Of a DNA stretch of 47,971 nucleotides, positions 29,454 through 36,987 are shown in pieces. Position 1 is the first letter of the stretch; each line of letters opens with the position of its first letter. Below the pieces are notes generated by a model, which did not search any database, had not been told where the DNA came from, and saw nothing but the letters and a program-made list of their open reading frames with translations. Made by a program: the position numbers and the translations under genes. The stretch comes from a virus. The DNA lies in the IMG/VR virus record IMGVR_UViG_3300036787_000035, positions 1-47,971 of that record; one strand, given 5' to 3'.

Positions 29454-29483
29454 TTGACAGTACAGTCAACAATTCTCCATAAT
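29454..29483 (+). promoter_or_regulatory. Leaderless promoter with palindromic site
   Basis: TTGACA (29454-29459), an 18-base spacer and CATAAT (29478-29483); the ATG at 29491 is eight bases further. A 14/16 palindrome TTGACAGTACAGTCAA (29454-29469) covers the -35 box and could bind a dimeric repressor. Confidence 0.65.
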
Positions 29484-29490
29484 AAAAACC

Positions 29491-29691
29491 ATGATTACCC
29501 TCGTGCCCGCGCCCGATGAAAGCTCTAAGCGGTTCTTCTTTACCAGAATAGCATTTAGGATTATCGGGCTGCTAACCGGCGTCAGAATTGAAGTTGAACA
29601 CTCGCAACCTCCGCCGGTGTCAGGTAGACGAGTTGATAGCGGCTCCCGAGCCCGTCATAAGTCGGATCGTTACCCCCCTGAGTGTCCGTAA
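29491..29691 (+). CDS. Lone plus-strand small gene inside the tail operon (moron candidate)
   Basis: 66 codons. The first 30 lie in the intergenic gap and encode an amphipathic helix (SKRFFFTRIAFRIIGLLTGV). The rest runs opposite the 3' end of the plug gene and is basic and proline-rich. The evidence for a gene is its own strong promoter and the start codon placed at the predicted first transcribed base. Morons are short foreign genes with their own promoter in late operons, often active in lysogens. Alternatively the RNA itself is the product, silencing the plug or hub message. Confidence 0.5.
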   Translation: MITLVPAPDESSKRFFFTRIAFRIIGLLTGVRIEVEHSQPPPVSGRRVDSGSRARHKSDRYPPECP

Positions 29692-29905
29692 ATATCAGTT
29701 GCCCCACAAATCCAAGATAACCGGTAGGAACCAGTGGTACAACATCATGCGCGATCACGGCTATAGAGATATCAATGCCGTTTACGTTGAGATCCACGAA
29801 GAGCCCTTGCGTCTTCTGATAGATGGCGATCTGGCAACTTTGCCCAGCAAGTGTCACTTGCAATATCTGAGAGGGAACGGGTTGAGTAGATATTTGTTGG
29901 GGCAT
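29582..29905 (-). CDS. Baseplate plug protein (Pam3 gp18-like)
   Basis: 107 residues. QILQVTLAGQSCQIAIYQKT then GLFVDLNVNGIDIS and the end LGSRYQLVYLTPAEV match the plug family that closes the tail tube at the baseplate. It lies between the Dit-like and hub genes, as expected. One-base overlap with its upstream neighbour. Confidence 0.8.
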   Translation of the reverse strand: MPQQISTQPVPSQILQVTLAGQSCQIAIYQKTQGLFVDLNVNGIDISIAVIAHDVVPLVPTGYLGFVGQLIFTDTQGGNDPTYDGLGSRYQLVYLTPAEVASVQLQF

Positions 29906-30657
29906 CAGTGGAGCCCCAGTTTATTTGCAAGTGACTTAAACGTAGAAGTCGGCGGCGCTATCGGTTGCGTAGGTCCGTTACTCACTTGAGACGTAGCGCC
30001 GGGATCTTGGGGATTGACGATAGGAGTGACAGTCACGGTAGTAAATGCAGCTACCACGCCCCGAACTTGCTTGAGCGACACTTCGACCATAAGCAGCGTC
30101 GCGCCCCGCTCCGCTCGCCGCTGATAGCGATAGCGCTCAAGAGTGTAATTGGAATAGGTGATCTCGGGCGTCACGACGCTATAGGCGTTGATTGATTTGG
30201 TAGCAGCATCGATAGCGTTGAGAAACGTTGTCCGGTCACTCACGCTACCGGCGAGCGCTAGAGTCACCACGGGGTTGCCCGGCTTCTCTACTTTGTTGTA
30301 GCTGGCGAACGATCCCCCTTCAACGGGGAAATCGCTCACTACCATCTCTTTCATATAATCGAATCCAAAAGTGGAGAGGACCGCACTCGCGCCCGAGAGC
30401 AGGCTCAGTGCAGCGTTACCGATGGCTGCCAGGAGCGTTGCAGAACTGTTGGGGCTGATGCCAACCTGGTTGCCGGCTGCGTCGAAGATGCCCCACTGCG
30501 GAGCCTGTTGCAGCGCCGCGCCCAGGATGTTTTCGAGAGCGCCGATCCCGATTGTCACAACGGGTATCGGCGCAACCGCGCCCACCTGACGCAATAGCTG
30601 GGGCACGCCCGGGACCGCGGGAACGTTGGGGTACGGAATGTTTGTTGCCGGCGGCAT
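29905..30657 (-). CDS. Distal tail / Dit-like baseplate protein (250 aa)
   Basis: Residues 95-200 show the Dit-like pattern: VVSDFPVEGGSFASYNKVEK, PGNPVVTLALAGSVSDRTTF and NAYSVVTPEITYSNYTLERY. The N-terminus is proline- and hydrophobic-rich (VTIGIGALENILGAALQQAP) and the C-terminus proline-rich. It joins tube to hub. It follows the tape measure directly with a one-base overlap. Confidence 0.8.
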   Translation of the reverse strand: MPPATNIPYPNVPAVPGVPQLLRQVGAVAPIPVVTIGIGALENILGAALQQAPQWGIFDAAGNQVGISPNSSATLLAAIGNAALSLLSGASAVLSTFGFDYMKEMVVSDFPVEGGSFASYNKVEKPGNPVVTLALAGSVSDRTTFLNAIDAATKSINAYSVVTPEITYSNYTLERYRYQRRAERGATLLMVEVSLKQVRGVVAAFTTVTVTPIVNPQDPGATSQVSNGPTQPIAPPTSTFKSLANKLGLH

Positions 30658-32438
30658 TAGTTGAGCCCCGCATTAGCCTGGCTGGTGAAGAGGAAGTTCA
30701 TGCCCCGAGCGATGCCGTTCGCATCAGTGGCAGCCGTGTAAACCTTGATCTCTCCGATATGGTTTGTAACGCTGCTATCGCTCGAAGACACGCCAGAGCC
30801 CGCCGGCGTGGGGCTCGCCGCCGCGATTGCGCCGGTTGCCCCGCCGACGCCCGCGAGCGCCAGAGCGAGAGATGAGCGCAGTCTCGCTTCGCCGTCTGCG
30901 TCTGCCGGCCGCTCATACATCCGTGACACAATCGCGCCGGCCTGCCCTGCGTTAGTAGCCCCGCGGAGCGCATCTCCCGCCCTCTTCTCACCGTGAGTAA
31001 GTTCGTACTGAGCAAAAGCCAATTGCTCAGGGAGAGTAGATGACTTGATACTGTGCCCGGCAAATTTCGCAAAGTTGGCTTGCCGGTCTGAGTGCCACTG
31101 CCCTAAACCGTATGCGTGACCGCCGTCCCCCGGTGCCTTAGTTCGGCCGACACTCTCGCGCATAAAGTTTGCAGCAATGCCGGCGGCCTGAGCGGAACTC
31201 CATCCTTGCCCCTCGAAATACTTTTTGATCTGCTCACCAGTGGCCGCGCCCCCGGGCTCACCGCCGCCCGGACTCGCCCAGCCCGCGGGGGCGTTGTCCT
31301 TGAGTTGGGTGTACCCCGAGCCTGGGGCGTGATTGTTTGCAGGCTGGCTCTTGAGCCCGATCACTCGCGCTATGGCGTCGCCTAGAAGAGTGATGGCCTT
31401 CGTAGCCATCCTAATCTCAGGCTCCCACTTCGCCCAGTCGATAAAGGATGTACCGCCGCGCTTCCATACCTGATAGTCCTGCCAGAGCAGCGCGATGCCA
31501 GCGGCGAGCGCGAGTACGGCAACCACTGCGAGATTGATCGGGGCAGTTATGAGCGCGATTGCTCCCAGCCCGACCGCCATCACCTTCAGGAAGTCCGTTA
31601 CGAGTTCCTCATTGTCGAGTACCCAGTTGCCCAGGCGAAGGAAGAGATCAGCGAGTCTCTCAAGCGCCGGCGCTGCCTCAAGCATCAGCGCATTCCCAAG
31701 CGCCGTAAACTTTTGCTTCGTCTCCACAATCTGAGTCTGTAGCTTCTGGGCGGCTTCGGCCTGCTTCTGCGTGACCGCCGTACTTTCCTTCTGGCGCTTG
31801 ATCGTTAGCTCAAGCTCTTTGCGCCCCTGCAAAAGCAGGTTCATGGTCCCTTGATCGATCCCCATCATCCGGCCCATGTTGTTTGCGGTTGTCCGGTCCA
31901 TACGAGAGAAGCGATCTGCGAGATCCAAAAGAATTGCGTCAACCGGCCGCGCCTTGCCGTTCACGTCGGCGAGCGATACCCCGAGCGCTGAGAAATAGGG
32001 GATCAGAGAGGATTGCCCGGTTAGACGAAGCTCCGTCTGCGACATTGAGAGCATGTCTAGCGTGCCCTGCAGCCCCGCCGCGCTCCCGCCGAGCTCTTCG
32101 GAGGCTTTCCCCCACGCTGAGATAGTTGAGACGCCTAGACCGAGATTCTGAGAGAGTCGTAGCAATGCGGCGTTGGCATCGATGAAGTCGGATGCAAACG
32201 CCTTGATCGCCATCGTTCCGGCGATGAGCGCGAGGAAGCTCCCCAGCGTGCGGGTTAGCCCGCCGACTCCGACCGCCGCCTCTTTGCTGGCGACGCCGAT
32301 CTTCCTTACGCCGCCCTCAGTCTTTGCAGATTGCCCCTCAACTTCTTTTAGCTTCTTGCCCGCAGAGCCGCTCTTCGCATCCAAGTCTTTGGAGTCGAGG
32401 CCTAGGCTGACTACTAAAGAATCTATGATTGTAGGCAT
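30657..32438 (-). CDS. Tape measure protein with tail lysozyme domain
   Basis: 593 residues. The start IDSLVVSLGLDSKDLDAKSG is typical of tape measures. Two hydrophobic stretches occur near 62-82 and 285-320 (VMAVGLGAIALITAPINLAV). The C-terminal part (about 400-540) is a phage tail lysozyme domain: KYFEGQGWSSAQAAGIAANF, MRESVGRTKAPGDGGHAYGL, GQWHSDRQANF, with the catalytic Glu in MRES. Length implies a tail of roughly 85-90 nm by the usual 1.5 Å per residue rule. GAGAGG precedes the ATG at eight bases. Confidence 0.9.
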   Translation of the reverse strand: MPTIIDSLVVSLGLDSKDLDAKSGSAGKKLKEVEGQSAKTEGGVRKIGVASKEAAVGVGGLTRTLGSFLALIAGTMAIKAFASDFIDANAALLRLSQNLGLGVSTISAWGKASEELGGSAAGLQGTLDMLSMSQTELRLTGQSSLIPYFSALGVSLADVNGKARPVDAILLDLADRFSRMDRTTANNMGRMMGIDQGTMNLLLQGRKELELTIKRQKESTAVTQKQAEAAQKLQTQIVETKQKFTALGNALMLEAAPALERLADLFLRLGNWVLDNEELVTDFLKVMAVGLGAIALITAPINLAVVAVLALAAGIALLWQDYQVWKRGGTSFIDWAKWEPEIRMATKAITLLGDAIARVIGLKSQPANNHAPGSGYTQLKDNAPAGWASPGGGEPGGAATGEQIKKYFEGQGWSSAQAAGIAANFMRESVGRTKAPGDGGHAYGLGQWHSDRQANFAKFAGHSIKSSTLPEQLAFAQYELTHGEKRAGDALRGATNAGQAGAIVSRMYERPADADGEARLRSSLALALAGVGGATGAIAAASPTPAGSGVSSSDSSVTNHIGEIKVYTAATDANGIARGMNFLFTSQANAGLN

Positions 32439-32513
32439 CCGGACGCCCTCTCACGCCAAGCTACCTTTTCTTCAGAAGTCATATTGGCGTATCGTTCGCG
32501 TTGGAGATCGAGT

Positions 32514-32723
32514 TTATGTCTGTCTGTTGGCATCGTCTACAATCACCACTTCCAACATGTTGTGAGCGTCTTCCACTCCATAGCAAGTCTGTAACTCATG
32601 CAGCGTCGCCATGCGCCGGGAGATCAGTATCCCAATTATCTTCGGGACGTTGCTGTAGCTCGCCGGGGGGCGTCCTTCGCCGCCGGCCCGTGTCCTAAGA
32701 TTGAGGGGGCGACGGCTTGCAAA
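32514..32723 (-). CDS. Tail assembly chaperone, -1 frameshift extension
   Basis: This is the part read after a -1 slip at 32721-32729 from the chaperone gene at 32636-33103, giving a fusion of about 127 + 69 residues. The extension is basic and proline-rich (ASRRPLNLRTRAGGEGRPPA) then RRMATLHELQTCYGVEDAHN and MLEVVIVDDANRQT. The latter resembles the second half of G-T or E-E' chaperones of other myophages. An independent start at the ATG of MATLHEL is the alternative. Confidence 0.75.
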   Translation of the reverse strand, partial: FASRRPLNLRTRAGGEGRPPASYSNVPKIIGILISRRMATLHELQTCYGVEDAHNMLEVVIVDDANRQT

Positions 32724-33103
32724 AAACCCATATGCAACTCCCACCACTCCAAACGCAGACTGAGCCGCGTTGCAATCTCTTCGATATCGTCCTCAATGAG
32801 TGAACGCACAACCTGAGTCTTTTTGGCATCGGGAATGATTTGAACGCAGGCCATCATTTCCTCAAGCAAGGGGGAGAGGACTTCCCAGCGAAGACTACTC
32901 AGCGCCCTGAGTCCCAACTCAGCAAGCCCGGCCATTCCGAGCTCTGCAAAGTTTTCGGGGATCTCCGCGTTATTCGCCATCAGTGCGAGCAGAGCCCGCG
33001 CCGCCCACGACTCCCCCTGCGCTGCGCCCATCTCAGTTATGAGGAAGCGCTTGCCGAGATCGCGGCCCTCTTGCGTGACTGTATAACTCGCCGTCTTTCT
33101 CAT
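32636..33103 (-). CDS. Tail assembly chaperone (G/E-like, zero-frame product)
   Basis: 155 residues: YTVTQEGRDLGKRFLITEMG, then ARALLALMANNAEIPENFAE and EEMMACVQIIPDAKKTQVVR match the short chaperone that binds the tape measure before tube assembly. The zero-frame end after residue 127 (QAVAPSILGHGPAAKDAPRR) is basic and unconserved in look, as usual for this class. ATGA overlap with the lysozyme gene. Confidence 0.85.
   Translation of the reverse strand: MRKTASYTVTQEGRDLGKRFLITEMGAAQGESWAARALLALMANNAEIPENFAELGMAGLAELGLRALSSLRWEVLSPLLEEMMACVQIIPDAKKTQVVRSLIEDDIEEIATRLSLRLEWWELHMGFLQAVAPSILGHGPAAKDAPRRATATSRR
32721..32729 (-). promoter_or_regulatory. Programmed -1 frameshift slippery site
   Basis: On the minus strand GGGTTTTTT; the zero-frame codons ATG GGT TTT TTG give the heptamer G GGT TTT (X XXY YYZ). 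The -1 frame is open from here to 32514 and encodes the expected chaperone extension. Confidence 0.8.
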
Positions 33104-33561
33104 GCCGATACTCCCTGCGTATCAAATAGAACTTCCTCAGCCTTCCGGCGTCGGAGCAATCCTGCCATCACTACGCCGCCCGCACGATCCCACATCTCGA
33201 AGGCTGATGCTGCGCCAGCGTAATCCCCAGCGTTGAGCCGCTCCCTCGCGGTGGATTCCTGCCAGCGCGAGCAGCCGATGTTGTAAGTAAGATCCGTGCA
33301 AGCGTCAAACTCGTCCTGGGTTACGGTCACATGCAGCGAGAGATTGACGCATCGCGCCGCACTCTCAAGGCCGCCCGCCAACTGCAAGAGCGCTTCATCG
33401 CGGGTACACGTCATACCCTCAGTTACCTTCGCGCCGCTCCAATATGTTGAGCCAAATCCCATTGTCCATACGTCCGGGGGATCTTCCGGATGATGCACCG
33501 AAACGGGCGAGTACCCCTCAAACGATGCTGCGAAGGCCGGCGCATTTTTGCTGTAATTCAT
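33100..33561 (-). CDS. Endolysin, GH24 (T4-type) lysozyme
   Basis: 153 residues. FAASFEGYSPVSVHHPEDPP then DVWTMGFGSTYWSGAKVTEG show the catalytic Glu (about residue 15), the D/T-bearing W-T-x-G-x-G segment, and QDEFDACTDLTYNIGCSRWQ is the conserved Q-x-x-x-L-x-x-F-x-x-N-x-G region. It cleaves peptidoglycan. No signal peptide. Its place between the tube and chaperone genes, not near the holin, is unusual; it may be a virion lysin or the lytic endolysin. Confidence 0.88.
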   Translation of the reverse strand: MNYSKNAPAFAASFEGYSPVSVHHPEDPPDVWTMGFGSTYWSGAKVTEGMTCTRDEALLQLAGGLESAARCVNLSLHVTVTQDEFDACTDLTYNIGCSRWQESTARERLNAGDYAGAASAFEMWDRAGGVVMAGLLRRRKAEEVLFDTQGVSA

Positions 33562-33597
33562 TAGTTACCTAAACCCCCATCGTTTCTTCTGTCATAT

Positions 33598-34032
33598 TTA
33601 CAGGAGAGTGGGCACCAGACTCTCCCACACAATTGCAAACTCCATCGGCTGCAAAACCTTGCCGGCGTCCGGAAGGGGCTTCACTGCCTGCAGCACGCCG
33701 CGGGTACCGATGAAGGATTCACCCGTGGACGGCAGATCAATCGTGCCGTTTATGTAATACACATCCCGCGCCGCCCGAGTCGCGGCCTGAATGGTTTTGA
33801 AGATCTGCTTACTCGGGGAGTCGGCCTGCAGGCTGATCGTCTGCTTTACAGCCATCGGGGTATAGCCGGCGGTCAAGCGGCCATCTACGCCCATCTGAGT
33901 CTCTGCCAGGTCGAGGTTATCGCTGCTCCAAGCCTTCTCTGCGGAGTATCCCTTCAACTGCTGAGGGATAGGAAACAAGCCGGGGACAGAGATCGTGAAT
34001 ACGGAATTTGCTGAGGTTATCGAAGTGTCCAA
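33598..34032 (-). CDS. Tail tube protein (DUF3277-like)
   Basis: 144 residues with QQLKGYSAEKAWSSDNLDLA, TQMGVDGRLTAGYTPMAVKQ and LPDAGKVLQPMEFAIVWESL, a pattern shared by tube proteins that follow DUF3383 sheaths. Start is a TTG at 34032 with AGAGG eight bases upstream. The leader and the first codons are copied in the tandem duplication 34051-34608. Confidence 0.82.
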   Translation of the reverse strand: MDTSITSANSVFTISVPGLFPIPQQLKGYSAEKAWSSDNLDLAETQMGVDGRLTAGYTPMAVKQTISLQADSPSKQIFKTIQAATRAARDVYYINGTIDLPSTGESFIGTRGVLQAVKPLPDAGKVLQPMEFAIVWESLVPTLL

Positions 34033-34050
34033 AATGCTGCCCTCTTTCAG

Positions 34051-34311
34051 TTACAGAATGTCGATGCTTGCCATCGTTATGGTTTGGACCGCGTCACCAT
34101 CGGCGTACCAGAGGTTGACGATAGGGCTGCCGCGGAGCCCGCGAACCTGAGCGCCAGGGTCAAGGATCTGCAGGTAGTTGCCGGCCGTCTGAATCACGCT
34201 TGCAGCGTCTACGCCGGCGGCCTGGTTGACTTCGGAGATCTGCTCATCCGAAAGCGTAACGCCCGTGCGAATGGCTCCGAAGGCGAGCGCCGCATTGATC
34301 GAAGTGTCCAA
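34051..34311 (-). CDS. Free copy of the sheath C-terminal domain (86 aa)
   Basis: The product is nearly the same as the last 85 residues of the sheath protein (NAALAFGAIRTGVTLSDEQI; AASVIQTAGNYLQILDPGAQ; ending MASIDIL) but begins with MDTSI, the first codons of the tube gene, and has that gene's TTG start and ribosome site. DNA identity to the sheath end is roughly 88 percent, yet no stop has arisen, which suggests selection to keep the frame. It could cap or decorate the sheath or compete with sheath subunits. A decaying duplicate is the alternative. Confidence 0.75.
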   Translation of the reverse strand: MDTSINAALAFGAIRTGVTLSDEQISEVNQAAGVDAASVIQTAGNYLQILDPGAQVRGLRGSPIVNLWYADGDAVQTITMASIDIL

Positions 34312-34608
34312 AATGCTGCCCTCTTTCAGTTACAGAATGTCAATGCTTGCCATGTTGATAAATTGGACCGCGCCGCCGTCGCTATACCAGAAGTTGACGA
34401 TAGGGCTGCCGCGGAGCCCGCGAACCTGAGCGCCAGGGTCAAGGATCTGCAGGTAGTAGCCGGCCGTCTGAATCACGCTTGCAGCGTCAACGCCGGCGGC
34501 CAGGTTGACTTCGGAGATCTGCGCGGCCGAAAGAGTAACTCCCGTGCGAATCGTTCCGAAAGCAAGCGCCGCATTGATAGGGTCCATCAGCGCCGAACGA
34601 AGCAACCC
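34051..34608. repeat. Tandem duplication, unit 279 bp (34051-34329 and 34330-34608)
   Basis: Both units hold the sheath 3' end, stop and the start signals of the next gene. Identity is highest in the middle (near 34115-34190 almost perfect) and lower at the ends. Confidence 0.9.
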
Positions 34609-35853
34609 GTAACCGGATGGGGTATAGGGGAAGTCTCCGATGTTGGTAAGCAACGTGAGCATCGCCAACTGAAATTGTGCGTTGAGGTAAATCTGATTGA
34701 CGAAGGAATCGATGAAACCGAACTCGCCCGGCATCTGCCCGTTGTAGAAGAAAACGAAGCCATCATTCGCCGTCGCATACGATCCGTAGAAGCTGTAACC
34801 GTTCGCGAGCAAATTCTGAGAGATCTGATCGTCTGCAACCGTGGGAGCCATCCCCGACTGAGCAAGGAAGGCGAGAGTAACGCGCCCGTTGGTTGCGCCG
34901 GAGTTGATCGAAGCAATCGCGCCGGCCACGAACGTAGCGACGTTGAGCGCGAGCGCGGCGAGAGTGGTGCCGCTCGCGAGAGCTAACGCCGGATCTCCGG
35001 AGATGCACGCAACGCCGTTCCACTGAGCGGCCTTCGTTACCGCGCCGAAACAGGTTGTATTTCCGAGTACCGATGCGTTCGGATCGGAATCCCAACCGAG
35101 ATACAGATATTCAAGGTTGGCCGCATTGAACCAGGCCGCGAAGCCTTCCTTATCGCTGAGAGTCGGCTCCCATAGCGTTACAACGCTCGCGAAGTTCTGC
35201 GTCACGCGCACGGCGTTCGCCATTGCGGTAGCCGGCGTATCGAGCGCGGCTCCCTGCGAGAGAATCGCGCCGGTTGCCTGAGTCAGATTGAGCCCGGCGG
35301 CGAGCGTCCCGCTTGCGAAAGTGATCGTCTCCGTTGCGCCGGTTGCCGTGGTGGTGATCACGAACGCACTGGTAACGGGATTCCACGCAACGGTGAAGGG
35401 GGGAGTTGTGAAACCGGCTTGAATGAGAGTAGCCGCGCCGCTGAAACTGCCGGCGGTAGACAGATCAATCGCGGCCGAAGTCTCTACCACGCCGGCAACG
35501 GTGAGGATGAGCGTACCGCTCAGCACTTCAAGCTGTGCCAGGCTCAATCCGGCGAGCGATCCGCTCTGCAGGAAGGCGGAGCGAGCGGCAAGATTGAAGG
35601 GAGCGAAGATCATCCCGCCAGGCTTGATCGTGGAATTGCTGTAGCCGGCGAAATAGATCTTTGCTAGGGCGGCTTCGGCGGATGCTGGACCGAAGAAATT
35701 TGCTACCGCCGTGGGGCTCGCGAAGTTGAAAGCCGAAGCCGTGGGCATCGCGGTATTTTGAGTGAGGAAGAGCCCATTCATCACCAGCGACGTTCCGCCG
35801 CTATTCACAACGCCGGGGTTTACTCTTGCAATTCGAGACGCGGGAATAGTCAT
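34330..35853 (-). CDS. Tail sheath protein, DUF3383 family
   Basis: 507 residues. IPASRIARVNPGVVNSGGTS, ASPTAVANFFGPASAEAALA, YFAGYSNSTIKPGGMIFAPF at the N-terminus and GFVFFYNGQMPGEFGFIDSF, VNQIYLNAQFQLAMLTLLTN in the C-terminal half match DUF3383 sheath proteins. It forms the contractile outer tail. The presence of sheath, gp25 and gpJ makes this a myovirus morphotype. ATGs and stops overlap with the neck gene by one base. Confidence 0.9.
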   Translation of the reverse strand: MTIPASRIARVNPGVVNSGGTSLVMNGLFLTQNTAMPTASAFNFASPTAVANFFGPASAEAALAKIYFAGYSNSTIKPGGMIFAPFNLAARSAFLQSGSLAGLSLAQLEVLSGTLILTVAGVVETSAAIDLSTAGSFSGAATLIQAGFTTPPFTVAWNPVTSAFVITTTATGATETITFASGTLAAGLNLTQATGAILSQGAALDTPATAMANAVRVTQNFASVVTLWEPTLSDKEGFAAWFNAANLEYLYLGWDSDPNASVLGNTTCFGAVTKAAQWNGVACISGDPALALASGTTLAALALNVATFVAGAIASINSGATNGRVTLAFLAQSGMAPTVADDQISQNLLANGYSFYGSYATANDGFVFFYNGQMPGEFGFIDSFVNQIYLNAQFQLAMLTLLTNIGDFPYTPSGYGLLRSALMDPINAALAFGTIRTGVTLSAAQISEVNLAAGVDAASVIQTAGYYLQILDPGAQVRGLRGSPIVNFWYSDGGAVQFINMASIDIL

Positions 35854-36368
35854 TATTGCGAAGCCTCCATAATATTTACCGCCAAAGTATTAGCGGACTG
35901 TTGCGGAATACTTACAGTCGGATTGTACTGCAAGCTCGCCGTAAGCGTCCAACGGGTTTCGTATTGTTGCTCACCCGTGGTAAGCGGCATCTGATGACCG
36001 TCCGAACAATACAACGGTTTTATGCCATCGGGAAATTGAGCCGGCGCGTAAGGACTCCGGTAAATAGTTGTTACGGCTGTACACCAGTCGCCCGAAGCGG
36101 GACCGCGGAAGTCAATTTGAATATCGATCCGCTTTGGTCCGGTAATGTCCGTTTGCGCGTTGGCTCCGTTGTCTACGTCAATCGGAGTCTCTAGCGGTAC
36201 CTGCAGAATTTCGGTGAGTTCCACGTAAGGCGCGGCCGGCGGAGCAACGCGATTCACCTGGGCGCGGATGATCTGTGCGGCTCCTACGAATGGCTGCAGG
36301 AATGCGCCCAGGGCTTCGATTACGGCGTCAATGCTGATCGAAGCCAGAAAGGGTATAGGCGCGGGCAT
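35853..36368 (-). CDS. Neck / tail terminator protein (171 aa)
   Basis: The ATG at 36368 overlaps the upstream stop (TAATG); the product starts PAPIPFLASISIDAVIEALG and includes APYVELTEILQVPLETPIDV and IQIDFRGPASGDWCTAVTTI. This fits the phage neck terminator family that ends tail growth and joins it to the head. Position just before the sheath agrees. Confidence 0.75.
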   Translation of the reverse strand: MPAPIPFLASISIDAVIEALGAFLQPFVGAAQIIRAQVNRVAPPAAPYVELTEILQVPLETPIDVDNGANAQTDITGPKRIDIQIDFRGPASGDWCTAVTTIYRSPYAPAQFPDGIKPLYCSDGHQMPLTTGEQQYETRWTLTASLQYNPTVSIPQQSANTLAVNIMEASQ

Positions 36369-36760
36369 TATGATCCCTCTTGCAATACCACGACAGCTTT
36401 TGCCCAGAGCGGCCACGTCTCTAAAATCTTCACGCAAAGCCAGGTACCAACGAAGGCGGCCGGCGCGGGCGGCGCGATAATTACGAGATCTCCGCCGGTA
36501 CCGTTCGGGCGTATCACTCCCGCCAGGTTGCCGCGGAGATAGATCCCGCGGATAACTCCCTGCAGGTTGAGCCCTTCGATCTGCCGAAGCTCGGAGCCGT
36601 CAAGCGCTTGAAGCTGAGCCGGTCCCGAGACGGGCGCGGCGTAAGCGGGAACTTGCTTGAGCCCCGCTCCCACGGTATAGCCCGTTGATCGCTTGACGCT
36701 CACGATCATGTTGGGGTTGATCGCATTGCTGGCGGAATTTGCCACTGATCTCAAATCCAT
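36368..36760 (-). CDS. Head-tail joining protein-like (130 aa)
   Basis: Proteins like this occur between capsid and sheath genes. Visible segments: INPNMIVSVKRSTGYTVGAG, ALDGSELRQIEGLNLQGVIR and FVGTWLCVKILETWPLWAKA. Beta-rich, no membrane segment. The assignment to a neck role rests mainly on gene order. Confidence 0.65.
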   Translation of the reverse strand: MDLRSVANSASNAINPNMIVSVKRSTGYTVGAGLKQVPAYAAPVSGPAQLQALDGSELRQIEGLNLQGVIRGIYLRGNLAGVIRPNGTGGDLVIIAPPAPAAFVGTWLCVKILETWPLWAKAVVVLQEGS

Positions 36761-36987
36761 TAGAGAGCCTCACGAAAGTCGCGAGCGGCCTCAAGGCACT
36801 CTTGCACCGAAGTCTTTTGAACGCCAGGGAGACAATTGAATTCCTCAACCAGCGCCGTCAATGCGAAGACTGCGTCTGAGTAAAGTTCGTAGCTCACGTA
36901 TTCGCCGTCGTCAGTTTCCTCCATAACGTGATCGCTGCCCTGATACCCGCAATCCACTTTGAGCAAATCGAAGCGCTTGATTGTCAT
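36760..36987 (-). CDS. Small acidic hypothetical protein (75 aa)
   Basis: Acidic, probably one alpha/beta unit: DCGYQGSDHVMEETDDGEYV and YELYSDAVFALTALVEEFNC. No family recognised. It overlaps both neighbours (four bases upstream, one base downstream) within the neck gene cluster, so a structural or assembly role is possible. Confidence 0.65.
   Translation of the reverse strand: MTIKRFDLLKVDCGYQGSDHVMEETDDGEYVSYELYSDAVFALTALVEEFNCLPGVQKTSVQECLEAARDFREAL

Noticed and set aside
29444-29475. Minus-strand promoter for the hub gene
   Set aside because: TTGTTG with 17 bases to TAAATT exists, but the -10 box touches the ATG, so transcription would start inside the gene.
34084-34986. 300-codon open frame on the plus strand opposite the sheath gene
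   Set aside because: It is the antisense shadow of the DUF3383 sheath gene and its duplicate; it shows the duplication in its own repeats but has no start signals or recognisable domain.
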